From assembly GCA_030749725.1 (NCBI GenBank), contig JASMJM010000045.1, forward strand, positions 1-41,490: a stretch of 41,490 nucleotides of DNA, read 5' to 3'. The DNA comes from Pseudomonadales bacterium. Lineage in GTDB: Bacteria; Pseudomonadota; Gammaproteobacteria; Pseudomonadales; Azotimanducaceae. The notes beneath the pieces are model-generated. The model had not been told where the DNA came from. It saw only the letters and a program-made list of their open reading frames with translations, and ran no database searches. This document shows, one piece after another, positions 16,921 to 25,279 of the stretch; position 1 is the stretch's first letter; each line of letters begins with the position of its first letter. The translations under genes and the position numbers were made by a program.

Positions 16921-18930
16921 TTGGAGAGGCCATTCCCAGCCTACCAAGGAGACGATCCCTACGTTTTCGTGAGCTATGCTCATGAAGATACGGCGCTCGT
17001 TTATCCCGAGATTCAGTGGCTGAAAGATCAGGGCTTTAATATCTGGTACGACGAGGGGATCAGTCCAGGCAGTCGTTGGTCGGAGGAATTGGCCACCGCT
17101 CTTGAGAAATCGACGCTCTTTATATACTTCTGCACGCCGCAATCCGTAAATTCCCACCACTGCCTGAACGAAGTCAATCGGTCACTGGATACAGAAAAGC
17201 CCACCATTGCCATACATCTGCAAGCAACGACGCTGACACCTGGATTGCTGCTTCAACTCAGCTCGCATCAGGCCATCCTGAAATATGAACTCAGCGTAGA
17301 GGACTACCGCGCGAAGCTGGCGTCTGGTGTTGGCACCTACCTGCGTGCTTCCCAGCCGGGAGAATCCAGGTCCGATTCTGTCGATGGAAATCGCCGAACA
17401 GACAGCTGGGAAAGGAAGGGCGTCGTAGTCCTGGCGGAGAATCGCCAGACAGACAGTCGGGTAAGGAATGGCATAGTCGTCCTGACAGTCGTGATTGTTT
17501 TGATCGGTCTATCTGTACTGTCGTCACAGATAGGACCGCATACTGCCAATGATGAACAGCCGTCTGTCTCCAAGGAAGTCGCCTCTCCTTCGATAGTGGA
17601 CGTATCGAAACCGGTACCGGGTTTCTCTGATCGGGCCGCCATCGCTGTTCTGCCCTTCCTGAACATGTCCGCCGATTCAGATCAGGAGTATTTTGCGGAC
17701 GGGGTTACTGAAGACTTGATTACAGGTATTCAGTCGTTCCAGAGCTTTCCGGTCATCGCACGCACTTCTACGTTCCAATACAAAGGTAAGGGGATCGATG
17801 TTCGAGAGATTGCCGCGACCCTGGGCGCTGGTTATATCATCGAGGGCAGCGTGCGCAAGGTGGGTAACGATGATGTGCGAATCAACGTGCAGATCAGCAA
17901 TCATCAGGGCCAGCATGTGTTGGTGGAGAAGTTCGATTTCAAGTTTGCTGATACGCTGCAAAAGCAGGATGAAGTGATCCGCAAGATACTGTTGGCTATC
18001 GAACCGAAGCTCATCATCAGCGAGGCCGACCGTGTCGGCTACGTGCGCACCGAGGATATGCAGGCGTGGGATTACTACCTGCAGGCTCTGCCCAATACGT
18101 TTGCAATTTTCGCGAACACCAATCTGAGCGGGCAGCCTGTCACACGCGAACAGCTCGAATATGCGACGACACTGTTGCACAAAGCCCTGGACCTGGATCC
18201 CAGTTTCGCCGCCGCCTATCGACTGTTGAATCACACACAGGCCTACCATGCGGGCCGATTCAGATACACCATGAAAGGCGAAGAGGAATACCTTGCCGCA
18301 ATCGAGAAGGGCCTGGAATATGGCGAGAAGGCCCGGCAGATCAGCCCGTTTGAGCCGAGCGTCTGCTCTTGTCAGTCTGCGCTTTTGTTAATGAAAGGGG
18401 ACATCGATGCTGCATCCAGATTGCAGCAAGAGGCGCTCAGAGTGAATCCTGCCAATTCGTTTGTGCGGGTGATCATGGCCAAGGTCCTGCAAATAGAGGG
18501 CGATTACGAGCGGGCCCTGCATGAGATCAACATGGGGAAGAGACTCAGTCCGACGGATATCGGCATGACGGGCTACCTAAGCATCGAAGCTGCTATCTAT
18601 CAGTCCATGGGCCAGTTCGACAAGGCGATCGAAGTGGCGCAAAAGGCGTTGTTGCTGTCTCCCCGTACCTATGACGCTGAGTTCGTTAGGATTCTATCCC
18701 TCTATGCGCAGGGGAACGTCGGCGAGGCCAGGTCCGCGGTCAGCAAACTTCAGGGAAAAACTCCTGCGGGTTTCAATCCGGTTGCACGCTGGGTGGAGCC
18801 TTTCCCGGAGGTCGTCGCTGAACGCATCACCCTCGACAATGGTAATGATCTCAAGAACATGAGCTATAAAGAGGGCGTCAAGGCGGTATTCCACCAGCTT
18901 GGATGGCAGACGAAGAAGAACGAAAACTGA
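16921..18930 (+). CDS. TIR domain - transmembrane - TolB/FlgO-like - TPR protein
   Basis: A 669-residue multidomain protein with a TTG start behind AAGGAG. Residues 13-130 form a TIR-type domain: YVFVSYAHEDTALVYPEIQWL, NIWYDEGISPGSRWSEELATAL, then FIYFCTPQSVNSHHCLNEV. Glu55 or Glu56 sits where TIR NADases keep their catalytic Glu. A single hydrophobic segment (about 184-204) splits the protein. Residues 240-370 match the TolB-N/FlgO-like module often found in class III cyclase and wHTH proteins (AIAVLPFLNMSADSDQEYFADGVTEDL, GAGYIIEGSVRKVG). Residues 380-640 contain TPR-like helical repeats (DLDPSFAAAYRLLN, VAQKALLLSPRTYDAEFV). The protein is probably an inner-membrane sensor or scaffold with TIR in the cytoplasm. 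A NAD-consuming immune role is possible but unproven. The juxtamembrane segment carries a 17-residue duplication. Confidence 0.85.
   Translation: MERPFPAYQGDDPYVFVSYAHEDTALVYPEIQWLKDQGFNIWYDEGISPGSRWSEELATALEKSTLFIYFCTPQSVNSHHCLNEVNRSLDTEKPTIAIHLQATTLTPGLLLQLSSHQAILKYELSVEDYRAKLASGVGTYLRASQPGESRSDSVDGNRRTDSWERKGVVVLAENRQTDSRVRNGIVVLTVVIVLIGLSVLSSQIGPHTANDEQPSVSKEVASPSIVDVSKPVPGFSDRAAIAVLPFLNMSADSDQEYFADGVTEDLITGIQSFQSFPVIARTSTFQYKGKGIDVREIAATLGAGYIIEGSVRKVGNDDVRINVQISNHQGQHVLVEKFDFKFADTLQKQDEVIRKILLAIEPKLIISEADRVGYVRTEDMQAWDYYLQALPNTFAIFANTNLSGQPVTREQLEYATTLLHKALDLDPSFAAAYRLLNHTQAYHAGRFRYTMKGEEEYLAAIEKGLEYGEKARQISPFEPSVCSCQSALLLMKGDIDAASRLQQEALRVNPANSFVRVIMAKVLQIEGDYERALHEINMGKRLSPTDIGMTGYLSIEAAIYQSMGQFDKAIEVAQKALLLSPRTYDAEFVRILSLYAQGNVGEARSAVSKLQGKTPAGFNPVARWVEPFPEVVAERITLDNGNDLKNMSYKEGVKAVFHQLGWQTKKNEN
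17389..17484 (+). repeat. In-frame 51-bp-period duplication inside the TIR gene
   Basis: Two 45-bp blocks, 17389-17433 and 17440-17484, both begin AATCGCC and end GTCCTG and lie 51 bp apart. They encode NRRTDSWERKGVVVL and NRQTDSRVRNGIVVL. The second copy runs directly into the transmembrane segment, so the duplication lengthened the linker between the TIR domain and the membrane by 17 residues. Confidence 0.9.
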
Positions 18931-18958
18931 AAGGCGAACTCGACTTGGAGGATTGAAC

Positions 18959-19185
18959 ATGCGACAGCTTATTACACGAGGGCTGTGTTGGTCACCTGCA
19001 TCAGCTTCACGGCTCTTGCTACAGCGCAGGAGTCACTCGGGCCGCGCGACTGGTCATGGGGAGAAGACGATGAGCGTGGCGCAGGTAATCGAATCACTTC
19101 CGCCAGCATCCTCGATGCGTTAGCGCAGGGGAAGTCCGGTGAAGTGATCGAGCTGTCCCATGAGACCGCCCAGGGAGACTCTTAG
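18959..19185 (+). pseudogene. Small exported protein gene, probably frameshifted near its start
   Basis: TTGGAGG lies just before an ATG at 18959. That frame (MRQLITRGLC...) soon loses sensible composition and ends at 19122. A different frame from GTG at 18985 reads VLVTCISFTALATAQES, a good signal-peptide core and cleavage site. It continues as an acidic mature part (DWSWGEDDERGAG, ILDALAQGKSGEVIELSHE) to a TAG at 19183-19185. Joining the well-placed ATG to this second frame would give a normal signal peptide of about 22 residues, so one frameshift between 18962 and 18985 is likely. Alternatively the GTG is the true start with a short signal. The protein is about 66-75 residues, of unknown family, and follows the TIR gene by 28 bp in the same direction. 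Confidence 0.45.
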
Positions 19186-19216
19186 CCTGATCACGGGTGT
19201 AGTGCTGTGTTTAGTT

Positions 19217-19237
19217 AGCAGACCCTGGCGGTCTGCT
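19217..19237 (+). terminator. Stem-loop after the TIR-gene unit
   Basis: AGCAGACC and GGTCTGCT form a perfect 8-bp stem around a CTGGC loop, 31 bases after the preceding stop. The downstream run (CGTCTCTACTTT) is only moderately T-rich, so termination may be weak. It separates the TIR unit from the F420 locus. Confidence 0.55.
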
Positions 19238-19431
19238 CGTCTCTACTTTGGCCGTGACATGCACACTGTCGTCAGGGTCCCTCTTGTAGCCTTGTCAGTA
19301 CGATTGCCTTCACATCATTGACTCTGAACTACTGGACTGGCGCCAATCTTCAATGAATTCATAAACTTGTAGCGATTCCCGCAGGTTTGAGGAATAATCA
19401 CGCTCTTTTTCTTGCACAGTGAGAGCAGCAT

Positions 19432-20106
19432 ATGGCGGCTGGCAAAGAGATCATCTCCATTTTGGGGGGCACGGGAGATCTGGGTGGAGGCCTGGCGCGA
19501 CGTTGGTCCCGAGCCGGTTATGAGATCATTATCGGCTCCAGAACGCTTGCCAAAGGGCGCGTAGCCGCGGACGAGTTGCTGGAAGAATTTCCCGATCTTA
19601 ACGTCACCGGCATGGAGAACCGTGACGCTGCCGACAAGTCCGAGATTGTCGTGCTGACCGTACCTTTCTCCTTCCAGATCGGCATCCTTGAAACCGTAAA
19701 GCCGGCGCTATCGGGAAAAATCCTCATCGATGTCACAGTGCCCCTGGTTCCTCCCAAGGTGGGTACCGTGCAGATGCCTGAAGGCGGATCTGCCGGTGAG
19801 ATGGCGCAGGCGTTTCTAGGTGCAGACGTACAGGTGGTGTCTGCCTTTCAGAATGTGGGTGCCCAGCATCTGCGCGAAGATCATGCCATCCAGTGTGACG
19901 TGCTGGTAAGCGGCAACAAACGTGCCGCCAGGGAGAAAGTGATCTCGCTGGTACAGGCAGCCGGACTGAAAGGATGGCATGCCGGGCCGCTTGCCAATTC
20001 GGTTGCAGCCGAGGCTCTGACTTCCGTACTGATTTCCATCAATCGCCATCATGGCATCGATGCGGCCGGTATCGTCATCACCGGAGAAGCCCAGAGCGAG
20101 TCATGA
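19432..20106 (+). CDS. npdG: F420H2:NADP+ oxidoreductase (NADPH-dependent F420 reductase)
   Basis: A 224-residue Rossmann-fold enzyme that transfers hydride between NADP(H) and the deazaflavin F420, supplying F420H2 for F420-dependent reductases. The dinucleotide-binding motif ISILGGTGDLGGGLARRW begins at residue 8. IIIGSRTLAKGRVAADEL follows, with the basic SRT segment suiting the NADP phosphate. IVVLTVPFSFQIGILETV, KILIDVTVPLVPPKVGTVQ and VVSAFQNVGAQHL match the Fno/NpdG family. Its ATG overlaps no upstream gene. The stop overlaps the cofE start as ATGA, so the two are translationally coupled. It is the first gene of the F420 operon. Direction in vivo is usually NADPH to F420 in aerobic bacteria. 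Confidence 0.92.
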   Translation: MAAGKEIISILGGTGDLGGGLARRWSRAGYEIIIGSRTLAKGRVAADELLEEFPDLNVTGMENRDAADKSEIVVLTVPFSFQIGILETVKPALSGKILIDVTVPLVPPKVGTVQMPEGGSAGEMAQAFLGADVQVVSAFQNVGAQHLREDHAIQCDVLVSGNKRAAREKVISLVQAAGLKGWHAGPLANSVAAEALTSVLISINRHHGIDAAGIVITGEAQSES

Positions 20107-20876
20107 AGCTTTCCTTAAGTGCAGTAGCCGGTATTCCCATGGTGCAACCGGGGGATGACCTGGTAGAGCTGATGGGCGACGCGATCATCCAGCAGGGCGA
20201 TCAGCTGAGAGACGACGATGTGCTGGTCATCGCTCAGAAGATCATCTCCAAGGCGGAGAATCGCTACGTCGATCTGGCTGATGTCGAACCCAGCGACGAG
20301 GCGATTCAACTGGCCCTCGAGGTCGACAAGGATCCTCGCCACGTGCAAGTGATTCTGTCGGAATCCAACGAGGTCGTTAGGAAGCGTCTCGGGGTACTGA
20401 TCGTGGAGCACAAACTGGGGTTTGTGCACGCCAACGCCGGGGTGGATCAATCCAACATCGAGCACGATGAGCAGCACCAGATGGTGCTGCTGCTGCCGGT
20501 GGATCCCGATCTGAGTGCACGAAGGATTCGGGCTGGAATCAAGCAAAAGTACGGCGTAACCGTGGCCGTCATCATCAACGACAGCCTCGGCAGAGCGTGG
20601 CGCAACGGCTCTCTCGGCCTTGCCATTGGGGTGGCTGGTTTTACCGCTCTCGAGGACTATATCGGTGGGCTCGACCTGTTTGGCCGGGAACTGGTGGTGA
20701 CCCAGGTAGGGGCCGCGGATGAGCTGTCGGCGGGCGCATCTCTGGTAATGGGTCAGACCGACGAAAAGACGCCGGTGGTACTGGTGCGTGGCTACCGGCC
20801 GGCGGAACCGGAGGAGGAGCAACTGCGGGGAGTCAAACCCCTGCTGAGGGACAAACTGGCGGATCTGTTTAGATAG
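20103..20876 (+). CDS. cofE: Coenzyme F420-0:L-glutamate ligase
   Basis: A 257-residue GTP-dependent ligase that adds L-glutamates to F420-0 to form the polyglutamate tail. Family segments are DDVLVIAQKIISKAENRYVDL near 38, VLIVEHKLGFVHANAGVDQSN near 100, MVLLLPVDPDLSARRIRAGI, and VAVIINDSLGRAWRNGSLGLAIGVAG near 155. It is the single-domain CofE form and lacks the FMN-binding nitroreductase domain fused to it in mycobacterial FbiB. The ATG at 20103 overlaps the npdG stop, which fixes the start. The TAG stop at 20874-20876 coincides with the left edge of a MITE-like insertion. Before that insertion the stop would have lain 5 bases from the cofD start. Confidence 0.93.
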   Translation: MKLSLSAVAGIPMVQPGDDLVELMGDAIIQQGDQLRDDDVLVIAQKIISKAENRYVDLADVEPSDEAIQLALEVDKDPRHVQVILSESNEVVRKRLGVLIVEHKLGFVHANAGVDQSNIEHDEQHQMVLLLPVDPDLSARRIRAGIKQKYGVTVAVIINDSLGRAWRNGSLGLAIGVAGFTALEDYIGGLDLFGRELVVTQVGAADELSAGASLVMGQTDEKTPVVLVRGYRPAEPEEEQLRGVKPLLRDKLADLFR

Positions 20877-21021
20877 TGCCTGTCCGGAGATAAGCTGATC
20901 TGGCGTACGTGGGTAAACATAGAAGAAATGTCAGTAGCAGGATCGATAACTTGAGGCAGGCACCTACGCGCGTGACACAGGTACCGATGCGCGGACTTTC
21001 AATTTGAGTGGGCACTAGATA
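20870..21021. mobile_element. MITE-like element, copy 2 (140 bp plus 6-bp target duplication) between cofE and cofD
   Basis: The element at 20876-21015 begins GTGCCTGTCCGGA; its right end, read inward, begins GTGCCCACTC. Direct repeats TAGATA flank it (20870-20875 and 21016-21021). It has no coding capacity. Read on the minus strand it shares termini and the internal block AGGTGCCTGCCTCAAGTTAT with copy 1 at 12531-12649. Removing the element and one repeat restores the cofE stop followed by CAACT and the cofD ATG, an intact operon junction. The element is therefore a secondary insertion. Confidence 0.8.
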
Positions 21022-21027
21022 GCAACT

Positions 21028-21999
21028 ATGGGCTGGTCACTGGACAAGAGATGCCTGGCGGTATCGGGAGGCATAGGGGGAGCCAAGCTGGCGCTCGGAC
21101 TGACGCAGGTCTTGCGGCCGGATCAACTTGCCATAGTCGCTAACAGCGGCGATGACTTCGAGCATTTGGGACTGCATATATCACCTGATCTCGACACGGT
21201 CATGTACACCCTGGCCGACCTCAGCGACAAAGAGCAGGGCTGGGGACTGGCCGGCGAGAGCTGGAATTTTCTGGATGCATTGGATTCTCTCGGGGGCGAA
21301 ACCTGGTTCAAACTGGGCGATCGGGACATGGCCACCCATGTAACGAGGACCCGATTACTGGCCGAGGGTCGGACGTTATCCGATGTAACCGCATACCTGT
21401 GTGAGCGACTCGGCGTGCATCATGCACTCTTTCCCATGACGGACGATCCGGTGGCAACCATGGTCCGCCTTCGCAGCGGCGAACTGCTCAGCTTTCAGCA
21501 CTATTTTGTCAGGGACCGATGCGAACCGGTGGTGGCTGGATTCCACTTCGATGGCATCGAGACAGCGAAGCCCAGCCCGCCTTTACTGAACAGTCTGCGG
21601 GATCCCCAACTGGCAGCCATCGTGATCTGCCCATCCAATCCATTCGTCAGCATCGATCCGGTCCTGGCAGTTCCATCTGTACGCCAGGAACTATCCGATA
21701 GCCGGGCGCCGGTAGTGGCCGTGTCGCCCATCGTGGGGGGCGAGGCGATCAAGGGCCCGACGGCCAAGATGATGGACGAACTGGGCATGCCACGCACCGC
21801 ATTGGCCGTGGCCGAGCACTATAAGGATCTCCTGGATGGGTATATCTTGGACACGAAAGACCGGCAGTTGGTGCAGCAGGTGGAGGCCCTCGGCATTGCG
21901 ACTACCGTCACCGAGACAGTCATGCTAACGTTAGCTGACCGTCGACAATTGGCAGAAGATACCCTGAACTTTGTGGATCAGCTTCAGAGTCGACCCTGA
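21028..21999 (+). CDS. cofD: 2-phospho-L-lactate (or phosphoenolpyruvate) transferase
   Basis: A 323-residue CofD/FbiA family enzyme that joins the phospho-acid moiety from the CofC-made guanylyl intermediate to the deazaflavin Fo, giving F420-0 or its dehydro form. Hallmarks are CLAVSGGIGGAKLALGL at residues 9-25, IVANSGDDFEHLGLHISPDLDTVMYTL near 36, and LGDRDMATHVTRT near 97. VICPSNPFVSIDPVLAV near 200 and VAVSPIVGGEAIKGPTAKMM near 230 complete the set. The ATG has no clear ribosome site. The sequence immediately upstream is the end of the MITE-like insertion. Translation may originally have depended on coupling to cofE. cofC follows 16 bases after the stop. Confidence 0.94.
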   Translation: MGWSLDKRCLAVSGGIGGAKLALGLTQVLRPDQLAIVANSGDDFEHLGLHISPDLDTVMYTLADLSDKEQGWGLAGESWNFLDALDSLGGETWFKLGDRDMATHVTRTRLLAEGRTLSDVTAYLCERLGVHHALFPMTDDPVATMVRLRSGELLSFQHYFVRDRCEPVVAGFHFDGIETAKPSPPLLNSLRDPQLAAIVICPSNPFVSIDPVLAVPSVRQELSDSRAPVVAVSPIVGGEAIKGPTAKMMDELGMPRTALAVAEHYKDLLDGYILDTKDRQLVQQVEALGIATTVTETVMLTLADRRQLAEDTLNFVDQLQSRP

Positions 22000-22015
22000 A
22001 TCGGATTGCAGAAAC

Positions 22016-22723
22016 GTGACAACCTGTGCAGTTATCCCCATTAAGAATCTATCCCACGCCAAGCAGCGTCTGGCCGGCGTATTGAGCAGCGCGGAACGTC
22101 AGGCGTTGTTTCAGGCCATGGTGGAAGATGTGCTGCGTACACTGTCTGAATGCTCCCTGGTAGATGAGAGTCTGGTGGTGACCGACGATCCCCTGGTGGT
22201 GTTGCTGGCGAAAGGGTTCGGTGCTGCGATCCTGCCGGAGCCGGAACGTCCGGGACTGATTCCGGCCGTGACCACGTCAGCCGTTTTTTTGAGGTCGAAG
22301 GGAGTGAAGAGGATGCTGTTCGTGCCGGGTGACGTGCCGTTGATCTCCGCTGACGACCTGGAAGTGGTTCTGACCAGCGTCGAGGATAACGAGGAGCCGG
22401 AGTTCACGATCGTACCGGCGGCCGATCTGGGCGGCTCCAATTGCATCGTCTGCTCCCCCCCGGACTGCATGAAATTTGGATTTGGCGAGGACAGTTTCAG
22501 ACGACATCTGGGATTTGCGAGAGAACTCGGTATAGAACCACGCGTGATCAAACTACCCGCCCTCGGACTGGATGTGGATACGCCGCACGATCTCGAGGCC
22601 CTGATGCGCGAACTTGAAACCAGACAGACGCTTTCCAGTACTCATAAGTACTTGATGGAGAGTGGTATTATTGAAAGGCTCGGATCGGTGCAGGAAACGC
22701 GAACGTCGAAACTGAAGGGGTAG
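22016..22723 (+). CDS. cofC: Phospholactate/phosphoenolpyruvate guanylyltransferase
   Basis: A 235-residue nucleotidyltransferase of the CofC/FbiD family that activates 2-phospho-L-lactate or phosphoenolpyruvate (3-phosphoglycerate in some bacteria) with GTP for CofD. The N-terminal nucleotide-binding motif is CAVIPIKNLSHAKQRLAGVLS (residues 4-24). RMLFVPGDVPLISADDLEVVL near 100 carries the metal-binding Asp. ALGLDVDTPHDLEAL near the end is typical of the family. I chose GTG at 22016, not the longer frame overlapping cofD, because family similarity starts at the next residues; the ribosome site is weak. The gene lies between cofD and fbiC with gaps of 16 and 2 bases. Which phospho-acid it uses cannot be read reliably from sequence by eye. 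Confidence 0.92.
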   Translation: MTTCAVIPIKNLSHAKQRLAGVLSSAERQALFQAMVEDVLRTLSECSLVDESLVVTDDPLVVLLAKGFGAAILPEPERPGLIPAVTTSAVFLRSKGVKRMLFVPGDVPLISADDLEVVLTSVEDNEEPEFTIVPAADLGGSNCIVCSPPDCMKFGFGEDSFRRHLGFARELGIEPRVIKLPALGLDVDTPHDLEALMRELETRQTLSSTHKYLMESGIIERLGSVQETRTSKLKG

Positions 22724-22725
22724 CG

Positions 22726-25242
22726 ATGCAGAAGCTGGAAAAAAGAAGCAATCTGGAGTCGTTGCTGGCAAACGCTGTCGACGGTGTACAACTGAGTGGG
22801 GCGGAGATCATGCTGCTGGCGGAACAAGCCGGCTACCCACAGCTGCAGAGCGCGGCTGCCGCGATCAGAGATCAGGGCCATGCCAATGTGATCTCCTATT
22901 CGCGCAAAGTGTTCGTGCCTTTGACCCATCTGTGCCGGGATGTCTGCCACTATTGCACCTTCGCTCGTGTACCCAGAAAGGTGCAGGCACCGTACCTGCT
23001 GCCGGAAGAGGTGCTAAAGATCGCCACAGCGGGCGCTGAGGCCGACTGCAAAGAGATCCTCTTCACCCTCGGTGATAAACCGGAACTGCGCTATAAGTCT
23101 GCCAGGGAGGGGCTGTCTGCACTCGGGCATCAATCCACCATCTCGTATCTCGGTGAAGTGGCGGAACTGGTCCACCGGGAATCGGGACTGCTGCCCCATC
23201 TCAATCCCGGCCTGATGAGCGCAGATGAACTGAAGGATCTGAGAAAGAATTCCGTGTCCATGGGAATCATGCTGGAGAGTGCGTCCACACGTCTTATGGA
23301 AAAAGGGATGGCCCATCATGGCTCGCCGGACAAGCTTCCCGCCAGAAGAATCGAGACCATTCGCCTGGCGGGAGAAGCCGCCATCCCGTTTACGTCCGGC
23401 ATTCTGATCGGCATCGGTGAAACCCGGCTGGAGCGGATCGAATCCCTGCTGCTGCTCAGAGAACTGCATGCAGAGCATGGTCATATCCAGGAGATCATCG
23501 TTCAGAACTTCAGGGCGAAGGCGGATACCCAGATGGAAAATGCAGAGGAACCGGATCTGCAGGAACTGCTCTGGACCATCGCCATGGCACGGATCATTTT
23601 TGGCGCTCACATGAACGTTCAGGCGCCCCCCAATTTGAGCCCGGGGGTTCTGCAGCAGATTGTGGCCGCCGGTATTAACGACTGGGGTGGCGTGTCCCCG
23701 GTGACGCCGGATTTCGTCAATCCGGAAGCTCCCTGGCCGCACCTGCAGGATCTGGCGGACGAGACCGCTGCTGCCGGAAAGCTGCTGATCGAACGGCTGG
23801 CCATCTATCCGGCCTACGCCATGGATACAAATCGTTGGATGGATGACGGGTTGAGTAGTGCGGTCTTGGGCAAGATAGACGGCCAGGGATTTGCCAGCAC
23901 TGAACTTTGGTCAGCGGGCGCCGTGATCGACCCACCCCAACGTGACATCAACCTGCTGAGCGGTATCCCCATGTCATCGACCAGCAGACATCTGCAGAGT
24001 ATTCTGGACCGGGCACTGGCGGCAGAAGAGTTGTCTGAAGAAGACATCGTGAGTCTGTTCAGAGCACGCGGCAGTGAATTTGCACACGTCTGTCGAGCCG
24101 CGGATGAGATGCGTAGCAGGGTCGTTGGGGACAAGGTGACCTATATTGTCAACCGCAATATCAATTACACCAACGTGTGTTACTTCCGCTGCCAGTTCTG
24201 CGCGTTTTCAAAGGGCAAAACCAGCGAAAACCTGCGCGGCAAGCCGTATGATCTGGCACCGGAAGAGATCATGCGGCGCACCCGTGAAGCGTGGAGTCGC
24301 GGCGCCACCGAGGTCTGCCTGCAGGGAGGCATTCACCCGGACTATAACGGTAAGACCTATATCGACATCTGCCATACCATCAAGCAGGTGACTCCCGATA
24401 TACACATTCATGCCTTCTCTCCGTTGGAGGTGTGGCAGGGGGCCCACACCCTTGGCGTCGAGCTGGAAGATTTTCTCGGCCAATTGAAGCAGGCGGGTCT
24501 TGGCACGCTGCCCGGTACCGCTGCTGAGATCCTGGACGACGAAGTCAGAGCCACCCTGTGTCCCGACAAGATCAATACTTCCCAGTGGTTCGAGGTGATG
24601 GAGGCCGCCCACAAGGTTGGATTCAACACCACCGCCACCATCATGTATGGACATATCGAAGAGTATCGTCACTTGGCTCGCCACCTCATGCGTCTCAGAG
24701 CCCTGCAGAAGAAAACCGGTGGTTTCACCGAATTTGTGGTGCTGCCCTTCATTCACATGGAAGCGCCGATCTACCTGAAGGGAAAGGCCAGAAAGGGCCC
24801 CACCTTCAGGGAGTCCATCCTGATGCACGCCATCGCGCGATTGGTGCTGCATCCCTATTTCAGGAATATCCAGGCATCCTGGACCAAACTGGGTCACAAA
24901 GGGGTGCACGCTTGTCTCAATGCCGGTGTCAACGATCTGGGCGGCACCCTGATGAACGAATCCATCACCCGCGCAGCCGGCGCCAGCCATGGCGAGGAGA
25001 CCACACCGGAACACATGGAGGCGCTGATTCGCTCAGCCGGACGCACGCCGGAGCAGAGAACCACCCGCTACCAGCCCGTGTCGCCGGAGCAGCAGGAAAA
25101 ATCTTTTGGCGCAGCTGATTTGCAGGCACCCGTTTTCAATTCCGCCCGCAAGTTTGACAGACAACAAAAGGTGGGGAACAAGAAGCTGTTGAGGCCCGGA
25201 ACCGCGGGCGAAGATAAGCTTTCCAGCGCGTATATCATTTAG
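22726..25242 (+). CDS. fbiC: 7,8-didemethyl-8-hydroxy-5-deazariboflavin (Fo) synthase, CofG-CofH fusion
   Basis: An 838-residue fusion of two radical-SAM enzymes that together build the deazaflavin chromophore Fo from tyrosine and the flavin precursor 5-amino-6-ribitylamino-uracil. The N-terminal half is CofG-like: its 4Fe-4S motif CRDVCHYC has Cys70, Cys74 and Cys77. The C-terminal half is CofH-like: CYFRCQFC has Cys485, Cys489 and Cys492, followed by EVCLQGGIHPDYNGKTY and TTATIMYGHIEEYRH. Domain order and length match actinobacterial FbiC, not the separate cofG and cofH of archaea. AAGGGG overlaps the end of cofC and precedes the ATG, giving tight coupling. All catalytic cysteines are present, so the enzyme looks functional. 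Confidence 0.96.
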   Translation: MQKLEKRSNLESLLANAVDGVQLSGAEIMLLAEQAGYPQLQSAAAAIRDQGHANVISYSRKVFVPLTHLCRDVCHYCTFARVPRKVQAPYLLPEEVLKIATAGAEADCKEILFTLGDKPELRYKSAREGLSALGHQSTISYLGEVAELVHRESGLLPHLNPGLMSADELKDLRKNSVSMGIMLESASTRLMEKGMAHHGSPDKLPARRIETIRLAGEAAIPFTSGILIGIGETRLERIESLLLLRELHAEHGHIQEIIVQNFRAKADTQMENAEEPDLQELLWTIAMARIIFGAHMNVQAPPNLSPGVLQQIVAAGINDWGGVSPVTPDFVNPEAPWPHLQDLADETAAAGKLLIERLAIYPAYAMDTNRWMDDGLSSAVLGKIDGQGFASTELWSAGAVIDPPQRDINLLSGIPMSSTSRHLQSILDRALAAEELSEEDIVSLFRARGSEFAHVCRAADEMRSRVVGDKVTYIVNRNINYTNVCYFRCQFCAFSKGKTSENLRGKPYDLAPEEIMRRTREAWSRGATEVCLQGGIHPDYNGKTYIDICHTIKQVTPDIHIHAFSPLEVWQGAHTLGVELEDFLGQLKQAGLGTLPGTAAEILDDEVRATLCPDKINTSQWFEVMEAAHKVGFNTTATIMYGHIEEYRHLARHLMRLRALQKKTGGFTEFVVLPFIHMEAPIYLKGKARKGPTFRESILMHAIARLVLHPYFRNIQASWTKLGHKGVHACLNAGVNDLGGTLMNESITRAAGASHGEETTPEHMEALIRSAGRTPEQRTTRYQPVSPEQQEKSFGAADLQAPVFNSARKFDRQQKVGNKKLLRPGTAGEDKLSSAYII

Positions 25243-25279
25243 CAGCCATGGGCACAACCCTGATTGAGGAGGAAGACAG

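Noticed and set aside
20115-20822. 235-codon antisense frame in cofE
   Set aside because: The + strand frame has full CofE motifs and operon overlap; the antisense frame is a codon-bias shadow.
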